Assembly: GCA_900066355.1 (NCBI GenBank)
Contig: FMEL01000003.1
Location: 283,553-347,552 of the forward strand
DNA from: an uncultured Ruminococcus sp.
GTDB taxonomy: Bacteria; Bacillota; Clostridia; Lachnospirales; Lachnospiraceae
Length of the DNA: 64,000 nt
Direction of reading: 5' to 3'
The first letter of the stretch is position 1. The number at the start of each line of letters is the position of its first letter. Below, in pieces: positions 33,460 to 40,236 of the stretch. The translations under genes and the position numbers were made by a program. The notes beneath the pieces were generated by a model. The model was not told the origin of the DNA, did not search any database, and worked only from the letters and a program-made list of their open reading frames with translations.

Positions 33460-34590
33460 TTATATTCGGATCATGATTTTTGCCATAAATTCACCATCCT
33501 TATATGTAAAGCTGCTGGCACCACCATTTCTTTCTGTGATATGGCGTATGGATTGAATTCCTATTCCATTTCCCGAATGTTTTGTAGACTGAAAAACACC
33601 GTTCTTTTCCAGTATCTTTGCATCGAAATTATTTTCAGCCTGAATCAGAAGAATATGTGTATGATGCAAATACATCTTTATAACAATCTTTCTTCTGGAA
33701 TCTTCTGTCTTCAGACTTGCCTCTATTGCGTTTTCCAGAAGGTTTGAGAGCACCAGACATATATCCATCTCATCCCCGGCAAAATTCTCTGGAATATCAA
33801 TCTGTGCCAGAAAAGGAATACCTTCTTGTTTTGCATGATCCGAATAATATCCAAGTATACTGTCTACGGCCTGATTATCACAGAAATGGAAATCAATACC
33901 TGGCATTTTACTGTCCGCACGTAAAAGATATTTTTTAACTTTTTCCATATCTCCTGTTTCTGCCAGTGCAGACAACTGAAGACAATGATGCCGAATATCA
34001 TGGCGCACCTGTCTTGTCTCTTCAATAGCCGCACAAAGATTGTCATATCTGGAGCGCTGCAGAGAAAGGAAATGATTTTCCTGCTGAAGCCTTGCATTTT
34101 TATTCAGACTTAATGCCATCATAAGAAATATCGCATAAAAGAGAGTCAGAATTATTAAAAGAACAATACTGACTACTATGTAAATCTGTAAAATCCTCCC
34201 TGTATATAAAGTACTCTGATATTTTGGGACCATGAATTGATTTAAGCCGATAAAAATCAACGGCAGGATCCAGAATATATACCACGTCTGAGCGAAATTT
34301 TCATCTGCTATCAGAATCCGTACCATATGCGTGGCAGGATACCATGCAATCAATACAAAGCTCAGACAGATGAGATTATAAAAAATCCCTGCTTTCACAC
34401 ATAGCCATAATTGTTTTTCTGCGATATCAGGTTCAAAGATCATAATAGCATTTACTGCCCTGGACAGACTTTTTACGCACGCAAAAACTGCACAGACTGC
34501 CAGAAAAATGCTACTGGATTTCCAGATCGAAATCTGAAGAGTTTTATGATAGATTAACATAAGAAGTAACAATATGGGAATTAAAATCAA
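33460..34590 (-). CDS. AgrC-like GHKL sensor histidine kinase, N-terminus uncertain
   Basis: The visible 376 aa have about five membrane segments (to about residue 165), a linker, the phospho-acceptor 'RQVRHDIRHHCLQL' (His about 199 within VRHDIRHH) and a GHKL ATP domain ('LVLSNLLENAIEAS', 'GNGIGIQSIRHI'). The first start available is TTG (34590). The same frame stays open upstream to about 34730 with plausible sequence (APWGGFWQLINCC) but no ATG, although AGGAGG lies at about 34706-34711. The start may have been lost. No response regulator gene is adjacent, so it is an orphan here. Confidence 0.78.
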   Translation of the reverse strand: MILIPILLLLMLIYHKTLQISIWKSSSIFLAVCAVFACVKSLSRAVNAIMIFEPDIAEKQLWLCVKAGIFYNLICLSFVLIAWYPATHMVRILIADENFAQTWYIFWILPLIFIGLNQFMVPKYQSTLYTGRILQIYIVVSIVLLIILTLFYAIFLMMALSLNKNARLQQENHFLSLQRSRYDNLCAAIEETRQVRHDIRHHCLQLSALAETGDMEKVKKYLLRADSKMPGIDFHFCDNQAVDSILGYYSDHAKQEGIPFLAQIDIPENFAGDEMDICLVLSNLLENAIEASLKTEDSRRKIVIKMYLHHTHILLIQAENNFDAKILEKNGVFQSTKHSGNGIGIQSIRHITERNGGASSFTYKDGEFMAKIMIRI

Positions 34591-34766
34591 TCTGGTAGTA
34601 ATCTGAAAAATATAACAAACAACTGTCAGATTTTTTCTCCGGCAGCAGTTAATAAGTTGCCAGAAGCCTCCCCACGGTGCTATAATCAGATTTAGCTGCA
34701 GGGAACCTCCTGTGGCAGACCCATATAAACCAGTTCACTATCTTGTCAGGGCAGTTGGACTGGTTT

Positions 34767-34934
34767 TTAATTTTTCGGCAAATGCTCATCTAATACACGT
34801 CTTATTGCTTCAGCTTTAGTAATGTTATTATCATCTGCATATCTGAGCAATCGATCATAGAGCTTATCATCTACTCTCACTTTCAGATCATGATTTTTCA
34901 ACGCATCTGTCGGTCTGCCAGTGCGTGGACTCAA
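34767..34934 (-). CDS. Ribbon-helix-helix (CopG-like) DNA-binding protein
   Basis: This 55-aa protein starts 'SPRTGRPTDALKNHDLKVRVDDKLYDRL' (shown as SPRTGRPTD and LKVRVDDKLYDRLL) followed by 'NNITKAEAIRRVLDEHL': a beta-strand and two helices typical of Arc/CopG repressors. I use the TTG at 34934 because GGGAGGTG lies about 8 nt upstream; the longer frame would run through that site. It sits 166 nt from the integrase start on the opposite strand and may regulate the element or itself. Confidence 0.75.
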   Translation of the reverse strand: MSPRTGRPTDALKNHDLKVRVDDKLYDRLLRYADDNNITKAEAIRRVLDEHLPKN

Positions 34935-34951
34935 TTTAATTTCACCTCCCA

Positions 34952-34993
34952 ACTTTTGAGTTCCATAAATACATTATATACTTTTGAGTTCCA
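34952..34993 (-). promoter_or_regulatory. Promoter with two 14-bp direct repeats (RHH operator candidate)
   Basis: ACTTTTGAGTTCCA occurs at 34952-34965 and 34980-34993 (28-bp spacing). Between them on the minus strand is a -10-like TATAAT directed at the ribbon-helix-helix gene. Repressors of this class bind short direct repeats, so autoregulation is likely. Confidence 0.55.
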
Positions 34994-35099
34994 AATTTCA
35001 ACTAAATTTACTACAAATTTATACAATTAAAAAGCACCTTCCTTTTTCAGACACCCTGCATCTTAAAATAACATATTAAAGATAAAAAGGTGATGAACT

Positions 35100-36383
35100 A
35101 TGCAGACTGAAGTAAAAAAATCAAGACTGGAAAATCTTTTTATCGATGGTACAATTGATGAGGAAACGGTAGCGGATATTGAAAAAATGCTAACCAGAAA
35201 AAAAGTAGAAAAACTTCACAAATACGCAATCTTATATAACGAGAAAAGAGATGCCTGGTACACTGCCAATCCGCAGGATTATAACAAGCGTATTCAGCGG
35301 AAAACTTACGGTGAATTGTTGGACGCATTAAAGCCATACTATCTAGAATCCACTTCCACTTGCCTGCAGGATATTTTCGAAGAATGGCTGGACTACAAAA
35401 GAACAATCACCGACAGTCCTAACACTATCTGTGCTCACAGAAAACACTGGAAAAGATTTTTTGATGGCACTGATTTCTTTCAGATTCCTTTACAGGAAAT
35501 AAAGATCTCAGATATCAATTCTTGGGCAAATCAGCTGATCAAAAAATATAATTTATCCAGTCACACCTGGCAGACGATAAAAACCATTCCAAAGCAGATG
35601 TTCGAGTATGCCAAAGACCATGGATATATTGTCACTAACCCATTTCCAGAACTCAGGATAACTGTCAAATTTCGTCAGGTTTCCAAACCATCTAGCGATA
35701 CACAGGTTTATAACACCGACGAATATCAGCAAATTATCGAAGATCTGTGGAAATCATACAACAAAAAACACGAAGCGCGCTTTTTGTCCATCGTTTGCAA
35801 TTTTTTGATGGGCTTGCGTGCCGGAGAATTGTGTGCGCTTCGATGGCGAGATCTGGACATGAAGAAATGGAAAATATCGATTGTACAGGAAATGGTACAT
35901 ATGGATGCCACTGAACTGAGTAATCCTTATTACAACGTTTATAAGGCTTCCGGACAGATTGTTATTCTTCCTGGTCAGGAAGGCAGAAAGGGCGTGTATG
36001 TACTGCTTGATCATACAAAGACCCACACAGAGCGTGTCATTCCAGTTGTCCATAAAGCCCAGGAGATTTTCAAATTATTAAAAGCAAATGCTCCTGACGC
36101 CAAACCTGATGATTTTATATTTGGCTATGGCAGCAAATACCTGAACCTGCGATCAATTAACAGTATGCTGGAATATGCCTGCAAACACATCAGTACAGAT
36201 GTAAAACGCAGCCACAAGCTGAGAAAGACTTATGCAAGTCGCCTGAATGCTGCTGGTCTTCCTCTTGATCAGATTCGTGCCTGCCTCGGTCACAGCAACA
36301 CCGCAACAACATTGGGGTATATATACAATCCACTGACTCCTGAGGAAAGTCTGAGTATCATGGAAAAGGCATTTGCCAGCTGA
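35100..36383 (+). CDS. int: Tyrosine recombinase/integrase
   Basis: This 427-aa protein has an N-terminal SAM-like core-binding domain (about 95-185, 'LQDIFEEWLDYKRTITDSPNTICAHRKHW' in part) and a catalytic domain with Arg in 'MGLRAGELCALRW', His-x-x-Arg in 'SHKLRKTYASRL', His in 'LGHSNTATTLGY' and the Tyr nucleophile in 'GYIYNPLTPEE'. AAAGGTGATG precedes the start. It lies 110 bp from the 3' end of tRNA-Arg, the classic position for an element that integrates there. A remnant of a close relative's 3' end is at 6588. Confidence 0.93.
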   Translation: MQTEVKKSRLENLFIDGTIDEETVADIEKMLTRKKVEKLHKYAILYNEKRDAWYTANPQDYNKRIQRKTYGELLDALKPYYLESTSTCLQDIFEEWLDYKRTITDSPNTICAHRKHWKRFFDGTDFFQIPLQEIKISDINSWANQLIKKYNLSSHTWQTIKTIPKQMFEYAKDHGYIVTNPFPELRITVKFRQVSKPSSDTQVYNTDEYQQIIEDLWKSYNKKHEARFLSIVCNFLMGLRAGELCALRWRDLDMKKWKISIVQEMVHMDATELSNPYYNVYKASGQIVILPGQEGRKGVYVLLDHTKTHTERVIPVVHKAQEIFKLLKANAPDAKPDDFIFGYGSKYLNLRSINSMLEYACKHISTDVKRSHKLRKTYASRLNAAGLPLDQIRACLGHSNTATTLGYIYNPLTPEESLSIMEKAFAS

Positions 36384-36400
36384 TTTCACCCAAATTTTCC

Positions 36401-36423
36401 TTGTCACAGGAAGTCACAGGTTC
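36401..36423 (+). repeat. Paired GTCACAGG direct repeats near the right att site
   Basis: TTGTCACAGG-AAGTCACAGG directly after the integrase stop matches the sites at 6691-6712 and 6867-6889. Candidate arm-type recombination sites, by position and repetition only. Confidence 0.5.
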
Positions 36424-36443
36424 GAACTCAAATTCACAAACAC

Positions 36444-36489
36444 AAAAAAAGCCGAAAACCATTGATTTTTCAAGGTTTCCAGCCTTTCG
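36444..36489 (+). terminator. Integrase terminator
   Basis: An A-rich 5' flank, the GAAAACC/GGTTTCC stem (with one G·T) and C/T-rich 3' flank form the hairpin between integrase and att site. It is duplicated at 6734-6779. Confidence 0.6.
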
Positions 36490-36493
36490 TCGA

Positions 36494-36516
36494 AGCGTGC
36501 GTTAGAGGATTCGAAC
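36494..36516 (+). other. Attachment site, right (within tRNA-Arg 3' end)
   Basis: This 23-bp stretch identical to 6786-6808 covers the tRNA-Arg discriminator, acceptor 3' strand and part of the T-arm. Integration here leaves the tRNA intact and places the integrase next to it. Confidence 0.75.
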
Positions 36517-36569
36517 CCCCGACCTTTTGGTCCGTAGCCAAACGCTCTATCCAGCTGAGCTAAACGCAC
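36496..36569 (-). tRNA. tRNA-Arg(ACG)
   Basis: The complement folds as a full cloverleaf: acceptor GTGCGTT/AACGCAC, D-arm TTAGCTCAGC…, anticodon stem TTTGG/CCAAA with loop CTACGGA (anticodon ACG), T-loop GTTCGAATC and discriminator G. CCA is not encoded. Its 3' end is the integration target of the adjacent element. Confidence 0.95.
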
Positions 36570-36716
36570 ATTTAATTATTTGCAAGTACTTGTCGCTCGC
36601 AACAAAATGTATTCTACTGTAAATAAAGCAATTTGTCAACACCTTTTTTAAATTTTTTTATTTTTTATTTTAAACAGTTTTATATATTCTATTCTGCTGC
36701 TTTCCTTTTAATAAAT

Positions 36717-36745
36717 TTGCTTCCTTCTTCAGGGAATGATACAAT
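36717..36745 (+). promoter_or_regulatory. Probable sigma-A promoter of sdaAB-sdaAA
   Basis: TTGCTT (36717-36722), 17 nt, TACAAT (36740-36745), about 80 nt before the sdaAB start. The rest of 36570-36823 is AT-rich with no gene or other signal recognised. Confidence 0.4.
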
Positions 36746-36823
36746 ACAATCACAAGGACATCAATTGTATTTTTTTTCATAAATGTAAACACTATTTTTA
36801 TACAAATTTTAAGGAGAACGAAC

Positions 36824-37492
36824 ATGTCTTTTATCAGTGTATTCGATGTCATGGGGCCAAATATGATCGGTCCGTCCAGCTCCCACACCGCCGGTGCTGC
36901 CCGCATTGGTTTTCTTGCGCAGAAAATGATCAATGGGCCTCTGAAAAAAGTAGAATTTACTCTTTACGGCTCTTTTGCCCGCACCTACAAAGGCCACGGA
37001 ACAGACCGTGCCCTGCTCGGAGGTATCATGGGATTTTCCACGGATGATATGCGTATCCGAAATTCTTTCGAGATTGCAGATCAGAAGGGACTTGCCTTTT
37101 CATTCACGCCAAATGAAATCGAGACGGATGTGCACCCAAATACAGTTGATATCCATATGATCAACGAAAAAAATCAGGAAATGACTGTCCGCGGAGAATC
37201 ACTCGGCGGTGGCAAAGTACGCATCGTAAAGATTAATTCCGTACAGGTTGATTTCACCGGCGAATACAGTGCTGTAATCGTAACTCATCAGGACAAGCCT
37301 GGAGTTGTGGCATACATCACCAAATGCCTCAGCGACCGCAACGTCAATATCGCCTTTATGCGTCTTTTCCGCGAGTCCAAAGGTGAAATAGCTTATACGA
37401 TCGTAGAATCAGACGGACATCTTCCGGAGGATATCGACGATACGATTCGTTTGAACCAGAATATCCACGAAGTTATGATCGTGCAGATGTAA
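36824..37492 (+). CDS. sdaAB: L-serine dehydratase, iron-sulfur-dependent, beta subunit
   Basis: This 222-aa protein has 'FDVMGPNMIGPSSSHTAGAARIG' (start region; signature IGPSSSHTAGA at about 15-25), 'GSFARTYKGHGTDRALLGG' and a C-terminal ACT domain (about 148-222, 'VIVTHQDKPGVVAYIT'). With the alpha subunit it deaminates L-serine to pyruvate and ammonia using a [4Fe-4S] cluster. AAGGAGA precedes the start. The alpha gene follows after 12 nt. Confidence 0.95.
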   Translation: MSFISVFDVMGPNMIGPSSSHTAGAARIGFLAQKMINGPLKKVEFTLYGSFARTYKGHGTDRALLGGIMGFSTDDMRIRNSFEIADQKGLAFSFTPNEIETDVHPNTVDIHMINEKNQEMTVRGESLGGGKVRIVKINSVQVDFTGEYSAVIVTHQDKPGVVAYITKCLSDRNVNIAFMRLFRESKGEIAYTIVESDGHLPEDIDDTIRLNQNIHEVMIVQM

Positions 37493-37504
37493 GGAGGGAA
37501 AATC

Positions 37505-38377
37505 ATGAAAGAATTTAAAAATGCTGTAGAACTTCTGACATTATGTACGGAAAAAAATCTTCCGATTTCTGAAATTATGCGTCAACGTGAGATTATCCTC
37601 GGAGAAACAACTGCCGAAGATGTAGCTGCACGTATGGCACGTGTACTGGAAATTATGAAAGACGCTGCTTTTTCACCGATTGAAAAACCAGTCAGATCTA
37701 TGGGCGGCCTGATCGGTGGCGAAGCAAAAAAACTCTATCTTCATCAGACTTCCGGCAAAAGTATCTGCGGAAACCTTCTGGACGATGCAATCACTTATGC
37801 CATGGCTACACTTGAAACAAATGCTTCCATGGGACTGATTGTTGCCTCTCCTACTGCAGGTTCTGCCGGAATCGTACCGGGACTTCTTCTGGCTGTCCAG
37901 AAACATTATCATTTTTCTGATGAACAGATTCAGCAGGCACTTTTTAATGCCGGTGCGATCGGTTATCTTGCAATGAGAAATGCCACAGTCGCAGGCGCTG
38001 TCGGCGGCTGCCAGGCAGAGACCGGAATTGCTGCTGCCATGGCTGCTTCTGCTGCTACGGAATTGCTGGGTGGCACTCCAAAACAATGCACCTATGCGGC
38101 TTCTACTGTTCTCATGAATATGCTCGGACTGGTCTGTGACCCGGTCGGCGGTCTTGTCGAATATCCATGCCAGAACCGCAATGCCACCGGTGTTGCAAAT
38201 GCCCTCGTTGCCGCAGAAATGGCGCTTGCCGGAATCACACAGCTGATTCCGCTCGATGAAATGATCAACATCATGTACACCGTCGGCAAAAAGCTTCCGG
38301 CTGAACTGCGCGAAACTGCGCTCGGCGGCTGTGCGACCGCACCGTCCGCGTGTGAAGCATGTCATATGTGTAACTAA
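37505..38377 (+). CDS. sdaAA: L-serine dehydratase, iron-sulfur-dependent, alpha subunit
   Basis: This 290-aa protein has 'MGLIVASPTAGSAGIVPGLL' (substrate loop), 'VGGCQAETGIAAAMAAS', 'LVCDPVGGLVEYPCQNRNA' and 'ALGGCATAPSACEAC', which supply the conserved cysteines of the [4Fe-4S] cluster. GGAGGGAAAATC precedes the ATG. It is translated with sdaAB as the split-subunit Firmicutes form of the enzyme. Confidence 0.95.
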   Translation: MKEFKNAVELLTLCTEKNLPISEIMRQREIILGETTAEDVAARMARVLEIMKDAAFSPIEKPVRSMGGLIGGEAKKLYLHQTSGKSICGNLLDDAITYAMATLETNASMGLIVASPTAGSAGIVPGLLLAVQKHYHFSDEQIQQALFNAGAIGYLAMRNATVAGAVGGCQAETGIAAAMAASAATELLGGTPKQCTYAASTVLMNMLGLVCDPVGGLVEYPCQNRNATGVANALVAAEMALAGITQLIPLDEMINIMYTVGKKLPAELRETALGGCATAPSACEACHMCN

Positions 38378-38404
38378 ATAAATATAGGAAAAATCCGTGA
38401 AAAC

Positions 38405-38584
38405 AAATAACGAATCTGTCTTTTGAGACGGACTGCGTTTCCGAATTTCGTTCGCCCATTTATTAATGGCTGTAATCATAAACTCGCTCCTGTCTGAGCT
38501 CAAACAGCATGATTACAGCCATAATTAGTGCAAACGAAATCTACGGAAGCCTTGTCAGGTCTCTTAATCCAGATTCGTTATTGC
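38405..38584. repeat. Long imperfect inverted repeat (about 180 bp)
   Basis: Outer arms AATAACGAATCTG (38405-38417) and its complement near 38571-38584 and inner arms ATGGCTGTAATCAT (38466-38479) and its perfect complement (38509-38522) are connected by further matching blocks (GAGAC, TTCCG, ATTTCGTT). The whole could fold as one hairpin with a loop of about 29 nt. There is no ORF. It could be a MITE-like element or a structured 3' region of the serine dehydratase transcript. Confidence 0.6.
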
Positions 38585-38612
38585 TTTTCACTTACACTTT
38601 CCTATATTTTAT

Positions 38613-38780
38613 TTACTCGCCATCCGCCGTACTGTCGGTGCTGCCTGTATCAGAAGCCTCCTCTGTCGTATCGGCAGCTGCCTCGGTTGCTGTATCACTG
38701 CTGTCTGCCGCATAAGCAAGATTTGCAGATGTAAGTGCCATTGTCAGTCCCAGAATCATCGCTGCGTATTTACGTTTCAT
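38613..38780 (-). CDS. Small secreted acidic peptide of unknown function
   Basis: This 55-aa ORF has an ATG preceded by AAAGGA about 11 nt upstream. Residues 1-25 form a textbook signal peptide (KRK, then AAMILGLTMALTSANL, then AYA-A cleavage). The mature part of about 30 residues is almost only Asp, Glu, Ser, Thr, Ala and Gly (blocks DSSDTATEAAAD, TGSTDSTADGE). It has no Cys. It is monocistronic, between sda and the exporter operon. Possible surface-associated or signalling peptide; nothing is known to me. Confidence 0.6.
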   Translation of the reverse strand: MKRKYAAMILGLTMALTSANLAYAADSSDTATEAAADTTEEASDTGSTDSTADGE

Positions 38781-38930
38781 GTTAAATCATATCCTTTCTT
38801 TATATCGGTTTTGCACCGGTTTTATTTCTATTTTTGTTGTTTACAGGTAATACTATAAAGAAAAGCTTTGTTCCCTTTGTGACAGAAAAAAGGTGATAGT
38901 GTGAATTAACTTTAATTAGACCTTAAAATA

Positions 38931-38980
38931 AAAAAAGCTCTGCAATATTCCTTATAAAAGAATACCACAGAGCCATTTTT
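38931..38980 (-). terminator. Terminator of the exporter operon
   Basis: On the minus strand GGCTCTG…TATTC / GAATA…CAGAGC closes into a hairpin followed by seven U. It lies 20 nt beyond the permease stop. Confidence 0.8.
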
Positions 38981-39000
38981 ACTTTATAAAACCATTCAAA

Positions 39001-40236
39001 TCAATTCCTACGTAAAGCTTCTATCGGGCTCAGCCGCGCCGCTTTCTTCGCCGGATAAATTCCGAAGAATACACCTACCGCACAGGAAAACAGTGTTGCC
39101 GCAAGAATTACCGTCAGGCTGATTCCCGGGCTGATCGTCATTCCCATACTTCCGCTCATGACCGAACAGATTCCATGTGCTGCAAGGATTCCGAGAATGA
39201 TGCCTATCACTCCGCCCATAACTGTCAAAATAGCGGCTTCGGCCAGAAACTGCATCATAATAGAAGAGGTCTTTGCGCCCAGAGACTTACGGATACCTAT
39301 CTCTCTTGTTCTTTCTGTAACAGAAACCAACATAATATTCATAACACCGATTCCACCTACAAGAAGTGAAATTCCTGCAACAAATGAAATAAACGCAGTT
39401 ACCATACCAAGCATTTCATTCATCGACTGCAGCACATCCTGAAAGCTCTGCACCTGGAAATAATCTTCTCCGGCACATTGATGGCGCTTCTCCAGAACAT
39501 GCACTACCTGATCTGCAACGATCTGTGAATCCAGGGTCTTATCTGCCTGAACCACAGTAATGGAATAAAACTCATCAGTTCCGCCCACCAGATCGTCCAT
39601 AGAAGAATACGGAACATTTACCGTAACCGGCATTCCATCATATGTATAATTGACGAAAGTTCCATTTTCTTTCTGTGTGGTGACACCTATAATACGAAAT
39701 GATTTTGATGAATCATAGCATGTAATATCAAGGCTCATGCCAACAACATCATCTGTACCAAACAGCTTTTTGGCATCTGCATCCGAAATCACACAGACAT
39801 TTTTGCCTTCTTCAATCTCTGCTTCGCCAAAATAACTGCCGTATTTCATTTCTGAATTATTGATCATCTTGGCATCCGGACCTTCTCCTGTCAGCATGAT
39901 TGAAAAGTTCCCCTTACCGGTCACCGTTTCACCATCATAATTATTAGAAACACTGACACCGCCTACTGTATCAAGCTTACGAATCTCCTGCACATCATCC
40001 GGTGTGATCCATTCATCTTCTGTCATGGCCTCACTGCTGACGTCAATAGCGATCAGCCCTGAACCGATGCCGTCAATCTCGCTGTTCATCTGATTCTTCG
40101 TGCCCTCACCGATCGATACGATTGCAATAACAGATGCAATACCGATGATGATGCCAAGCATCGTAAGGAAAGACCGACCTTTGTTCGCACGGATATTCTG
40201 AACCGCCATTTTTACATATTCAAATAAACCGCCCAT
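39001..40236 (-). CDS. MacB-type ABC exporter permease (FtsX fold)
   Basis: This 411-aa protein has an N-terminal membrane segment ('FLTMLGIIIGIASVIAIVSIGEG'; block MLGIIIGIASV), a large extracellular MacB_PCD domain (about 50-260) and three C-terminal membrane segments with 'TERTREIGIRKSLGAK' between them, the FtsX signature. The start shares one base with the adaptor stop (TGATG). It forms with the adaptor and ATPase genes an exporter of the MacAB type that in Firmicutes exports peptides or drugs. The substrate is unknown. Confidence 0.9.
   Translation of the reverse strand: MGGLFEYVKMAVQNIRANKGRSFLTMLGIIIGIASVIAIVSIGEGTKNQMNSEIDGIGSGLIAIDVSSEAMTEDEWITPDDVQEIRKLDTVGGVSVSNNYDGETVTGKGNFSIMLTGEGPDAKMINNSEMKYGSYFGEAEIEEGKNVCVISDADAKKLFGTDDVVGMSLDITCYDSSKSFRIIGVTTQKENGTFVNYTYDGMPVTVNVPYSSMDDLVGGTDEFYSITVVQADKTLDSQIVADQVVHVLEKRHQCAGEDYFQVQSFQDVLQSMNEMLGMVTAFISFVAGISLLVGGIGVMNIMLVSVTERTREIGIRKSLGAKTSSIMMQFLAEAAILTVMGGVIGIILGILAAHGICSVMSGSMGMTISPGISLTVILAATLFSCAVGVFFGIYPAKKAARLSPIEALRRN

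Noticed and set aside
34700..34760. AAACCAGT/ACTGGTTT inverted repeat as a terminator of the ribbon-helix-helix gene
   Set aside because: The T-run lies on the plus-strand side, the wrong direction for that gene, and the loop is long; no plus-strand gene ends there.
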